Shown piece by piece: positions 29,501 through 37,525 of a DNA stretch of 64,000 bases. Positions within the stretch are counted from its first letter, which is position 1. The number at the start of each line of letters is the position of its first letter. Position numbers and translations under genes: made by a program. Source of the DNA: Firmicutes bacterium HGW-Firmicutes-4 (GTDB lineage Bacteria > Bacillota > Clostridia > Eubacteriales > Eubacteriaceae); NCBI GenBank assembly GCA_002841405.1, contig PGZR01000005.1, positions 1 through 64,000 on the forward strand, written 5' to 3'. The notes under the pieces are model-generated. The model was given only the letters and a program-made list of their open reading frames with translations, searched no databases and was not told the DNA's origin.

Positions 29501-30219
29501 TGGGCTGTATGCTGGGACGTTATTCCCTGGATGTGGAAGGCCTTGCTTATGCCGGCGGAGAGTGGGAAGCAGGCAAATACAATACCATTATTCCTGATCA
29601 GGACAATATCATTCCCATTACTGATGAGGAATACTTTGATGATGATATGGTAGCGCGATTGGTCAACTTTGTCAAAGTGGTTTATGGTGAAGACACCCTG
29701 GAAGAGAATCTGGATTTTATCGCCAATGCTTTGGGGAATAAAGGCAACACCTCCCGAGAAATCATCCGGAATTACTTGCTGAAAGACTTCTATAAAGAAC
29801 ACGTGAAAATCTATCAGAAACGGCCGATTTACTGGCTCTTTGACAGCGGCAAGGAAAACGGCTTTAAAGCCCTGATCTATATGCACCGTTACGATGAAGA
29901 CACCGTCGGCCGGGTCCGGACCGATTACCTCCATAAAATCCAGGCCAAACTGGAAGATGGCATCAACCACGCCAATATGGTCTTAAACAGCGATGCCCCA
30001 GCCAGTGATAAAGCCAGTGCGGTTAAGAAAAAAGAAAAACTGATCAAGCAATTAGCCGAAACCCAGCTCTATGACCAGGCCATCGCCCACATCGCGCTGC
30101 AACGCATCCCCATCGATCTGGATGACGGAGTCAAGATCAATTACGCCAAATTCCAGGATGTGGAAGTATCCAGCGAAGGGAAAAAAGCGGTAAAGGTTAA
30201 TTTGCTGGCCAAGATTTAG
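26596..30219 (+). CDS. pglX: BREX adenine methyltransferase PglX, copy 1
   Basis: 1207-aa N6-adenine methyltransferase that marks host DNA in BREX-1 and is needed for defence. Motif I is DACMGSGHILVYAF at residue 323, and motif IV is NPPY at residue 502. Starts at GTG 26596 with AGAGGAG. Residues 1 to about 229 differ from copy 2 at only nine positions by eye, and the last about 270 residues are also nearly identical. The part after NPPY (about 28,110-29,190) is unrelated to copy 2 and clearly more AT-rich. That middle part is where target recognition is expected. Motif I has Ala where copy 2 has Pro (DPCMGSGH). No frameshift. Confidence 0.95.
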   Translation: MNKTAIKEFAIEARKKLIASVKDKAGKIGITADTITPAITTGNGFAVFPTHFGTETTLTGKELLQRDNLISHIKEKGYDAVMEEVAYTWFNRIIAVRFMEVNDYLPSRIRVLSSEKKDQLEPDLVTQAPNIELDLTEAEKDAIYDLKLKNEMDSLFQMLFIKQCNALGEILPELFENTSKNNKDYTEILLDISYTNEDSVIRDLLKIDEADFLDAVEIIGWMYQYYNTEPKDETFALLKKNVKITKERIPSVTQLFTPDWIVRYMVENSLGRLWLEGHDNADLKANWKYYLDEAEQEPEVLAQLEELRADAKNLNPEDIKVIDACMGSGHILVYAFEVLMQIYKSCGYTEKDAARLIIEKNLYGLDIDDRAFQLAYFAVMMKGRKYNRRILTSGIKTNLCGIQESNTIKPEIADFIAHGDTALQKDVAAILDVFMDAKEYGSILEVQPLVFKVLNNRVKEIAETVYDNIMERIHQDDVVNQFLPLLKQAEIMARKYDAVITNPPYMGSSGMGPKLGDYVKKHYPDSKSDTSTVFMQKTLDMCNSKGIMSMINIPVWMFLTSYEKLRKNILEKNSYINMLHFGRGVFGSDFGTTAFVIAKKNMPYYKAIYQKLFMKQGAVDNVDQKEKWFFEGIGKHITLQENFAKIPGMPIAYWVSENVQKAFEGERISNYGQACIGMRTGENAKFLRTWFEISFDKLGLNLDNAKETIEKSIKWIPYNKGGNFRKWYGNNEIVVNWGNNGEEIKEETRRKYPYLGDDLGWKISNEQFYFKESITWSFISASKFGVRYSPSGFIFDVAGSSLFTNENFEYMLAFLSTKIAFDFLKILNPTLNYQIKDIKSLPYIFSEKYKFAIAELVNFNISISQNDWDSFETSWDFKTHPLVTLRMAGASAWGDEKPKCRLSSAFKAWELQTEGQFTQLKANEEELNRIFIEIYGLEDELTPEVEDKDVTIRKADLGRDIRSLISYAVGCMLGRYSLDVEGLAYAGGEWEAGKYNTIIPDQDNIIPITDEEYFDDDMVARLVNFVKVVYGEDTLEENLDFIANALGNKGNTSREIIRNYLLKDFYKEHVKIYQKRPIYWLFDSGKENGFKALIYMHRYDEDTVGRVRTDYLHKIQAKLEDGINHANMVLNSDAPASDKASAVKKKEKLIKQLAETQLYDQAIAHIALQRIPIDLDDGVKINYAKFQDVEVSSEGKKAVKVNLLAKI

Positions 30220-30240
30220 TTTTTTAAAAAGGAGGGCATA

Positions 30241-30993
30241 GTGAATAAAGACATTTTATATTTTGTCAAATTTGGTGAACGAAAACATCTTGAGAGTTTA
30301 TCAAATGGTGATTTATTCTTCTCCCACGCAGGTGCATTTATTAAGCAAGAACGTGAACAACAAAAAAAGGGGCAAGGTGATGCCTATGAAGGTCGAATGA
30401 ATTTCATAGCTTGCAACGGGAAAATGTACGATTTTTACACAAATGAGCTTATAGCATCAATGACTAATGCAAGTATAAATCTAGGATTTGAATATGTTGA
30501 GAATATGCCAATATTTTGCTTGACAGCAGGTTATTTGGCGGATTGCGAATATGTAAATAATAGAAGATATTTTTTAAAATTTAGACAAGAGAAGAAGAAA
30601 ATTATAGAAAAACATTTTGAAAAAGCTGATACTGCTTTGATAATAAATAAACCTGAACATTTTATTCAAGATGTTAAAAAATCATTCAAAGCGCAATGTC
30701 ATGCTGATACAGTAAAATATTTTAATATGACACAGATAACAATTGATAGATTGACTTATTTAGAGACAGGTTCTATTGAAAAAAAAGAATTGGAAAACTT
30801 TGATATGACAGTAGATAAAGCTTTTCGGCACCTTTATTGTAAGGATACATTTTTTAAAGAACAGTCAGAATTTAGATTTGCAATTCCAAAACTGCAAATT
30901 TTCGAACCACAGACTTTTAACATTAAAATGAGAAATTATGTTAAGTTATATGATATCAATACATTTTTTGATGGAATTGAAATAATGTTATAA
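30241..30993 (+). CDS. Unrecognised 250-aa protein between the pglX copies
   Basis: GTG 30241 with GGAGGG upstream. The product starts MNKDILYFVKFGERKHLESL, with SNGDLFFSHAGAF and KKGQGDAYEGRMNF. This layout recalls the DUF2971-like proteins sometimes found in defence loci, but the match is by memory of motif style only. The rest is charged, with no membrane segment. The gene is very AT-rich compared with pglX flanks and uses AT-ending codons, so it was likely acquired. It lies 21 nt after pglX1 and 16 nt before pglX2, in one transcript. Confidence 0.8.
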   Translation: MNKDILYFVKFGERKHLESLSNGDLFFSHAGAFIKQEREQQKKGQGDAYEGRMNFIACNGKMYDFYTNELIASMTNASINLGFEYVENMPIFCLTAGYLADCEYVNNRRYFLKFRQEKKKIIEKHFEKADTALIINKPEHFIQDVKKSFKAQCHADTVKYFNMTQITIDRLTYLETGSIEKKELENFDMTVDKAFRHLYCKDTFFKEQSEFRFAIPKLQIFEPQTFNIKMRNYVKLYDINTFFDGIEIML

Positions 30994-31009
30994 ATTTGGA
31001 GGACAGCCA

Positions 31010-34000
31010 GTGAATAAGACAGCCATTAAAGAGTTTGCCATCGGAGCCCGAAAAAAGCTGATTGCATCGGTTAAAGACAAGGCCGGAAAAATCGGGATTA
31101 CCGCTGACACCATCACCGCAGCTATTACCACCGGAAATGGTTTTGCCGTTTTTCCCACCCATTTTGGCACTGAAACAACCCTTACCGGAAAAGAACTGCT
31201 GCAACGGGACAACCTGATCAGTCAGATCAAAGAAAAAGGCTATGATGCCGTCATGGAAGAAGTCGCCTACACCTGGTTTAACCGGATTATTGCGGTGCGT
31301 TTTATGGAAGTGAATGACTACCTGCCATCCCGGATCCGGGTGCTGACCTCTGAAAAAAAAGAACAGCTGGAGCCGGATCTGGTGACCCAAGCGCCGAATG
31401 TTGAGCTGGATCTCACCGATGCTGAAAAAGATACGATCTACGATTTAAAACTAAAGAATGAAATGGACAGCTTGTTTCAGATGCTCTTTATTAAGCAGTG
31501 CAACGAATTGGGAGAAATCCTCCCGGAGCTTTTTGAAAATACCTCAAAGAATAATAAAGACTATACTGAAATCCTGCTGGATATTTCCTATACCAATGAA
31601 GACAGCGTCATTAGGGATCTGCTAAAAATTGATGAAGCGGATTTCCTGGATGCCGTGGAGATTATTGGCTGGATGTACCAGTATTATATCTCTGATATTA
31701 ATGAAATAGTTTATGATGGTAACATGTCCAAAGAAAGAATACCAAAAGAATTATTACCTGCAGCGACACAGCTTTTTACACCAGATTGGGCTGTAAAGTA
31801 TATGGTAGAAAACTCAATCGGTAAACTGTGGCTGGAAGGCCATGAGAATGCTGATTTAAAAGCAGACTGGAAATATTATCTGGATGAAACTGATCAAGAA
31901 CCGGAGGCATTGGTACAGCTTAATGATTTAAAAGCGGAAGCCAAAAACCTAAACCTGGAAGAAATCAAGGTCATCGACCCCTGTATGGGCAGTGGCCATA
32001 TTTTGGTTTATGCCTTTGAAGTGCTGATGCAGATTTATAAAAGCTGCGGTTATACCGAAAAAGATGCCGCTAAGTTGATCATTGAAAAGAATTTGTATGG
32101 CCTGGATATTGACGATCGGGCTTTCCAGCTTGCTTATTTTGCAGTATTGATGAAGGGCCGAAAATACAACTGTCGAATTTTATCACTGGATATTAAAACC
32201 AACATCTGTGGTATTCAAGAGAGCAATACCCTAAAACAAGTGATCATAGGTTTTATTGCAAATGGAGATAAGACACTTCAAAAGGATGTGGAAGCGATTC
32301 TTGACGTGTTTACTGATGCCAAAGAATATGGCAGTATTTTGGATGTGCAACCCCTTGCTTTTGATGCCCTCAATAACCGAGTCAAAGAAATTGATGAAAT
32401 GGTTTATGACAATATCATGGATCGCATACATCAGGATGATGTGATTAATCAATTTGCTCCACTTTTAAAACAGGCAGCCATTATGGCACAAAAATATGAT
32501 GTGGTTATTACCAACCCTCCTTATTTAAGTAGTTCAAGGATGAGTTTTAAATTAGTTGAGTATAATGCAAAGACTTATCCAGAAGTGAAATCTGATTTTT
32601 CAATGATTTTTTATAAAAAAGCAATTGACAGTTTTGTAAAAGAAAAGGGTTTTATTTCCTTTATTACAACAAATTCATGGATGTTTTTAAAAAGTTTTGA
32701 GATGATTAGAACACAAACCATAGATGAATTGCAGTTTGAATCAATTGTAGATTTTGGTACAGAACTTTTTGATGGAAAAGTTGGTCATAATCCCATCGTT
32801 TCATGGGTTAGCAGGAAGTCTAAACCACTTAAGAAGTTCATCGGAGTAAGATTAGTGGATTATTGCTATAGTAGAAGAGATGAAAAAGAACCAGAGTTTT
32901 TTAATCTAACAAACAGACATATAACAAATCAAAAAAACTTTGAAAAAATCCCTGGCACGCCAATTGCCTATTGGGTGAGTGAAAAAATAATAGAAGCTTT
33001 TAAAATAGCAAAATCACTAGATTCCATTGCTAAACCTAGGAAGGGTTTGACAACAGCTAACGATGCTGTTTATTTAAGATTTTGGTACGAAGTATCTTTG
33101 AGGAAATTAGCTCATAATTTTAGCAACAAAAAACAAGAGGTAGATGGTAATGAAAAATGGTTCCCAATTAACAAAGGCGGTGAATATCGCAAATGGTATG
33201 GTAATAATGAATATATTATAAACTGGGAAAATGATGGGTTTGAACTTAAAAATTACAAGAATGCAGTTATACGAAATATAGATTATTATTTTAAAAATTC
33301 CATTACATGGAACGATATAACTTCAAAAAAAGTATCCTTTAGATATAAAGAATCAGGGCAAATTTTCAATGATGCTGGACCAAGTATTTTCGGAAATTCA
33401 GATGACTTAAAATACTTACTTGGTTTTGGTAACAGCATTGTTTCAGAGGAGATCTGTAAAATTGTAGCACCAACTATACATTATGGTGTGGGTCAAATTG
33501 CAAAGTTACCAGTGAAAAATAATGAAAAATTTAAAATTAGAGTGCTGAAATTAACAAATGAAAATGTTGAACTTGCAAAAAACGACTGGGACTCTTTCGA
33601 AACCTCCTGGGATTTCAAAAGGCACCCACTACTTACTTTTGCATCAATTGAATGTCTTGGTGAGCTTCGAACGTACTATCAAGATGAAAATGGTCATTTG
33701 GTAGATAAATGGACAACTCTGAATATGAACACACTGGAAGATGCTTTTATGATGTGTCAGAATTTCACCGAACTGTACTTCTCTCAGCTCAAAAAAAACG
33801 AAGAAGAACTCAACCGCATTTTCATTGAAATCTATGGTCTGGAAGACGAACTCACGCCCGAAGTGGAAGATAAAGACATCACCATCCGCAAAGCTGATCT
33901 GGGCCGGGACATCCGCTCCCTCATTTCTTATGCGGTGGGCTGTATGCTGGGACGTTATTCTCTGGATGTGGAAGGACTAGCCTATGCCGGCGGTGAGTGG

Positions 34001-34654
34001 GAAGCAGACAAGTACACCACCATTATTCCAGATAAAGACAATATCATTCCCATTACCGATGAGGAATACTTTGACGACGATATGGTGGCTCGGCTGGTCA
34101 ACTCTGTTAAAGTGGTTTATGGTGAAGAAACCCTGGAAGAGAATCTGGATTTTATTGCCGGTGCTTTAGGTAATAAAGGCAATACCTCCAGAGACGTTAT
34201 CCGCAATTACTTCCTGAAAGATTTCTACAAAGACCACCTGAAAATCTATCAGAAACGCCCGATCTACTGGCTCTTTGACAGCGGCAAGGAAAACGGCTTT
34301 AAAGCCCTGATCTATATGCACCGCTACGATGAAGACACCGTCGGCCGTGTCCGGACAGATTATCTTCACAAAATCCAGGCCAAACTGGAAGATGGCATCA
34401 ACCATGCCAATCTGGTCTTAACCAGTGAGGCCCCGGCCAGTGACAAAGCCAGCGCGGTTAAGAAAAAAGAAAAACTGATCAAGCAATTAGCCGAAACCCA
34501 GCTCTATGATCAGGCCATCGCCCACATCGCCCTGCAACGTATCCCCATCGATCTGGATGACGGGGTCAAGGTGAATTACGCCAAGTTCCAGGATGTGGAA
34601 GTGTCCAGCGAAGGCAAAAAAGCGGTCAAGGTTAATTTGCTGGCCAAGATTTAA
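31010..34654 (+). CDS. pglX: BREX adenine methyltransferase PglX, copy 2
   Basis: 1214-aa second PglX in the same orientation. Motif I is DPCMGSGHILVYAF at residue 323 and NPPY at residue 502, both at the same positions as in copy 1. The GTG start and the preceding ACAGCCA match copy 1, so the shared sequence begins just before the start codon. Residues about 230-260 differ (ISDINEIVYDGNMSKERIP), the methyltransferase core is similar but diverged, and the region after NPPY to about 33,580 is unrelated and AT-rich. From NDWDSFETSWDFK on, similarity returns, except for an alternative 40-residue block (LGELRTYYQDENGHL). It is probably a functional methyltransferase with another target. Confidence 0.95.
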   Translation: MNKTAIKEFAIGARKKLIASVKDKAGKIGITADTITAAITTGNGFAVFPTHFGTETTLTGKELLQRDNLISQIKEKGYDAVMEEVAYTWFNRIIAVRFMEVNDYLPSRIRVLTSEKKEQLEPDLVTQAPNVELDLTDAEKDTIYDLKLKNEMDSLFQMLFIKQCNELGEILPELFENTSKNNKDYTEILLDISYTNEDSVIRDLLKIDEADFLDAVEIIGWMYQYYISDINEIVYDGNMSKERIPKELLPAATQLFTPDWAVKYMVENSIGKLWLEGHENADLKADWKYYLDETDQEPEALVQLNDLKAEAKNLNLEEIKVIDPCMGSGHILVYAFEVLMQIYKSCGYTEKDAAKLIIEKNLYGLDIDDRAFQLAYFAVLMKGRKYNCRILSLDIKTNICGIQESNTLKQVIIGFIANGDKTLQKDVEAILDVFTDAKEYGSILDVQPLAFDALNNRVKEIDEMVYDNIMDRIHQDDVINQFAPLLKQAAIMAQKYDVVITNPPYLSSSRMSFKLVEYNAKTYPEVKSDFSMIFYKKAIDSFVKEKGFISFITTNSWMFLKSFEMIRTQTIDELQFESIVDFGTELFDGKVGHNPIVSWVSRKSKPLKKFIGVRLVDYCYSRRDEKEPEFFNLTNRHITNQKNFEKIPGTPIAYWVSEKIIEAFKIAKSLDSIAKPRKGLTTANDAVYLRFWYEVSLRKLAHNFSNKKQEVDGNEKWFPINKGGEYRKWYGNNEYIINWENDGFELKNYKNAVIRNIDYYFKNSITWNDITSKKVSFRYKESGQIFNDAGPSIFGNSDDLKYLLGFGNSIVSEEICKIVAPTIHYGVGQIAKLPVKNNEKFKIRVLKLTNENVELAKNDWDSFETSWDFKRHPLLTFASIECLGELRTYYQDENGHLVDKWTTLNMNTLEDAFMMCQNFTELYFSQLKKNEEELNRIFIEIYGLEDELTPEVEDKDITIRKADLGRDIRSLISYAVGCMLGRYSLDVEGLAYAGGEWEADKYTTIIPDKDNIIPITDEEYFDDDMVARLVNSVKVVYGEETLEENLDFIAGALGNKGNTSRDVIRNYFLKDFYKDHLKIYQKRPIYWLFDSGKENGFKALIYMHRYDEDTVGRVRTDYLHKIQAKLEDGINHANLVLTSEAPASDKASAVKKKEKLIKQLAETQLYDQAIAHIALQRIPIDLDDGVKVNYAKFQDVEVSSEGKKAVKVNLLAKI

Positions 34655-34752
34655 AGACGAGTCGATCGATTTATTTATTATGAAACAGTTCAAAAAGAGG
34701 GCTAACCCAGACTTTGAAAGAATCCATTATAAAGGGGGTTATTCTCAACCAT

Positions 34753-34984
34753 GAGCGGAAACGAGCGGATAATGAGCGGATAACGAGCGATTGATGAGCG
34801 ATAATGAGCGAATTAAACCCCAATGAAAAATTGATTGTGAGTTGCCTGATCGAAAACCACAGAATAGTCAGCAGGGCTGTGGTAATTTTAACTGTTTTAT
34901 CATCTGTCCAGGTAAGACGAATTTTTATGTCATTATTATTGATGAAAAAAATAATTGCTATGTTTATTGGAAAAGGGGTGACGT
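34753..34984 (+). pseudogene. Remnant of an HTH tail with GAGCGGATAA repeats (AlbA_2/RecG-like ATPase C-terminus)
   Basis: Six repeats of about 10 bp (GAGCGGAAAC, GAGCGGATAAT, GAGCGGATAAC, GAGCGATTGAT, GAGCGATAAT, GAGCGAATT) lie at 34753-34812, then a 71-codon frame from ATG 34804: ELNPNEKLIVSCLIENHRIV and SSVQVRRIFMSL. In one family of AlbA_2-domain ATP-binding proteins, NERI-type repeats precede a C-terminal winged helix of this type. Here the reading frames are broken, so it is a decayed tail of such a gene. The 330-bp gap between pglX2 and pglZ holds nothing else. Confidence 0.5.
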
Positions 34985-37507
34985 ATGAACCTACAAACCA
35001 TACAAGATCTATTAAATAAAGAATTCCTCGGGGAGCATCGCCGACTGGTCTTCTGGTATGATGACAATGGCGAGTTTGATGAAGACATTGAGACGCTGGG
35101 GCTTAGTAACGCCAAGGTGTATCGTTTAACCGGGGATAACACCTTATATACCAAATACTTTCTGGAGTGCGTGGATCAGGAAACGAATTATCTGGTGTAT
35201 GCCCCCTTTGCGAAGCCTGGAGATAAAGACAACCATTTGGCGGATATGTTTTACTATTCCCGACAATTCTTTACCGATCGGGTCTCACTTCTTTGCAGCA
35301 CCTATGCTATTCCCGACAAATATAAGGATCAGTTATCCCGTTATGGCAAGTTCTGGAAGTCTAATGAACGGATTGATAAGTTTGTGGCCCTGGGCATTGA
35401 GGAGTATAATCCGGAAATCATTGAAGTTGGTCTTCTTGCGGTTATGGCAGGGGTTAAAAGTCCCAGCTTTGATGAGGTTTTAAAGAAGCTGATCACCAGT
35501 GGCGGCTTAACCAATAATAAAGTTCTGGCGGAGTTTCAGAAAATGGATCTGCTGGCGATCTTTTGGGATTTATGCGCCCGGTATCATGGCTATGAAGAGG
35601 CGCACCCCAGCTTTGAAAAACTGGTGGCCACACTGCTGCTCACCTATACCGCTACCTGTTATCAGGGGGAATTACCTAAAGGCTGGCAGCCGTTTATCTC
35701 GCATAAGAAAAACGATGTCTCGATTTTTGTTTCCAATCTCATGAACAACATGCTCTATAAAGACCAGTATGATGGAATTGCCAGCGAAATCGGGGTTAAG
35801 CTCAGGGTTGGGGAATTCCTGGAAAATGTTCCATCCGAAAACTATTTTGAGTGTGATACCTTTGAAGGCTTTGATCGAAACATCATTAAGGCCATGGCAG
35901 CGGGTCTGATGACCAGCGAAGAACCTTTTTCGGTGGAATACCGGGAAATTATCCGCAACCGCAGCAGCAAAAAACATTTTTCAGCAAAATACCAGCATTA
36001 CTACAAAGCGCTTGATAAGGCGGATCAACTCATTGCCCACATTCAAAGCTTTGGCAAAGATGTGCCCAAGGATGCCGATGCGTTCATGTTGCTTTATACC
36101 AGCAAATGGGCCAATATCGATCGGTACTATCGGGGCTTCTATACGGCTTATGACCGGATTGATGGAGATGATGCCCTGCATGAGCTCAGAAACTGGGTTG
36201 AGAACCGCTACACCAATGCCTATCTGTTGAAATTGTCGATTGGCTGGGCGGATGCCCTAGAAAAGGTCAATTGTTGGGACGGTTTAACCGGCGACAAGCA
36301 GTCTGATTTTTACCAAAAACAGGTGGCCCCGGCGGTAAAAAAAGAAGCCACGGTGGTGATTATCTCGGATGCCCTGCGGTATGAATGCGGGTTGGAGCTC
36401 AACAAACGCTTAAATGAACGGGCAAATACCAAATCAGAAATATCCCCGATGATTTCGGTGCTGCCGTCCTTTACCCGTTTGGGCATGGCGGCGTTATTAC
36501 CCCATGAATCGATCACCATCACCTCGGCCTGTGACGTCCTGGTTGACGGCATGCCCTGTATCTCTAGCGATCAGCGGGAAAAAATACTTAAAACCCATAA
36601 TCCCTTATCGATAGTGACTTCATGCAAAGAGATCATGGCAATGAATCGGGATTCTGTTCGTAAACTGATGACCGGCCAGGAACTGTTCTATATTTATCAT
36701 AATCAGATTGATGCCCGTGGGGACCATATGGCCACTGAGAATGAAGTTTTTTCAGCCGCGGACGAAGCGGTGAATGAAATCATCAATCTGATCCAAAAGC
36801 TTACCGTCGATAAATCCTTTACTAATTACATCATTACGGCGGATCATGGTTTTATTTATAAGCGGGATAAGCTGGACGAAAGCGATAAGGTGAATTTACC
36901 CAAGCAGTCCGGGGCCTTTATCAATAAGCGGTTTATTTTAACCAATGAACCGGTGGCTATTAATGGCACCCTGACCTATGCCCTTGATTATCTGGGGGCT
37001 CAAAATAAGGATGTGTTTGTCACGGTCCCCCGGGGTGCGGATATCTTTAAAACACCGGGCGGCGGCCAGAACTATGTCCATGGCGGCGCCAGTCTCCAGG
37101 AAATCGTGGTACCACTGATAAAGGTGAAAACCGAAACCCGGAAAAAAGAAGTGGAAAATGTTGCGGTGGAATTAATCACCTTAAAACGCAAAATTACCAA
37201 CCTGATTGAATATCTGGACTTTATGCAAACGGAGATGGTGTCGGATCGGTTACGGCCGGTTAAGGTCTCGGTTCAATTTGAAAGCGAGACTGGCGAAAAG
37301 ATATCCGATCGGGAAATCATTGTCGCTGATCGCAAAGACGCAGCGGTTGACAAGCGCCAGTTTAAAGAGAAATTTATTTTCCGAAATCAGAAATATTCAA
37401 AAGATGAAAAATATTATCTGGTCATAAAAGATATGAAAACCGATATGGAAGTCGCACGGCATGAATTTATCATCGACATTGCCTTTGCCAATGACTTTGG
37501 ATTTTAG
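34985..37507 (+). CDS. pglZ: BREX protein PglZ
   Basis: 840-aa BREX-1 PglZ with an alkaline-phosphatase-superfamily core; the enzymatic role is not fully settled. Metal-site motifs: VVIISDALRYECGLELN near residue 455 and YIITADHGFIYKRDKL near residue 615. A later block, DVFVTVPRGADIFKTPGG with YVHGGASLQE, is typical of the family. ATG 34985 follows GGGGTG. Adjacent to brxL (18 nt). Complete by length and both ends. Confidence 0.94.
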   Translation: MNLQTIQDLLNKEFLGEHRRLVFWYDDNGEFDEDIETLGLSNAKVYRLTGDNTLYTKYFLECVDQETNYLVYAPFAKPGDKDNHLADMFYYSRQFFTDRVSLLCSTYAIPDKYKDQLSRYGKFWKSNERIDKFVALGIEEYNPEIIEVGLLAVMAGVKSPSFDEVLKKLITSGGLTNNKVLAEFQKMDLLAIFWDLCARYHGYEEAHPSFEKLVATLLLTYTATCYQGELPKGWQPFISHKKNDVSIFVSNLMNNMLYKDQYDGIASEIGVKLRVGEFLENVPSENYFECDTFEGFDRNIIKAMAAGLMTSEEPFSVEYREIIRNRSSKKHFSAKYQHYYKALDKADQLIAHIQSFGKDVPKDADAFMLLYTSKWANIDRYYRGFYTAYDRIDGDDALHELRNWVENRYTNAYLLKLSIGWADALEKVNCWDGLTGDKQSDFYQKQVAPAVKKEATVVIISDALRYECGLELNKRLNERANTKSEISPMISVLPSFTRLGMAALLPHESITITSACDVLVDGMPCISSDQREKILKTHNPLSIVTSCKEIMAMNRDSVRKLMTGQELFYIYHNQIDARGDHMATENEVFSAADEAVNEIINLIQKLTVDKSFTNYIITADHGFIYKRDKLDESDKVNLPKQSGAFINKRFILTNEPVAINGTLTYALDYLGAQNKDVFVTVPRGADIFKTPGGGQNYVHGGASLQEIVVPLIKVKTETRKKEVENVAVELITLKRKITNLIEYLDFMQTEMVSDRLRPVKVSVQFESETGEKISDREIIVADRKDAAVDKRQFKEKFIFRNQKYSKDEKYYLVIKDMKTDMEVARHEFIIDIAFANDFGF

Positions 37508-37525
37508 GAAGTAAGGGGTGATGGA

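Noticed and set aside
29326-29970. 214-codon minus-strand frame in the pglX1 C-terminal region
   Set aside because: Antisense shadow of a conserved coding region; a similar shadow occurs in pglX2.
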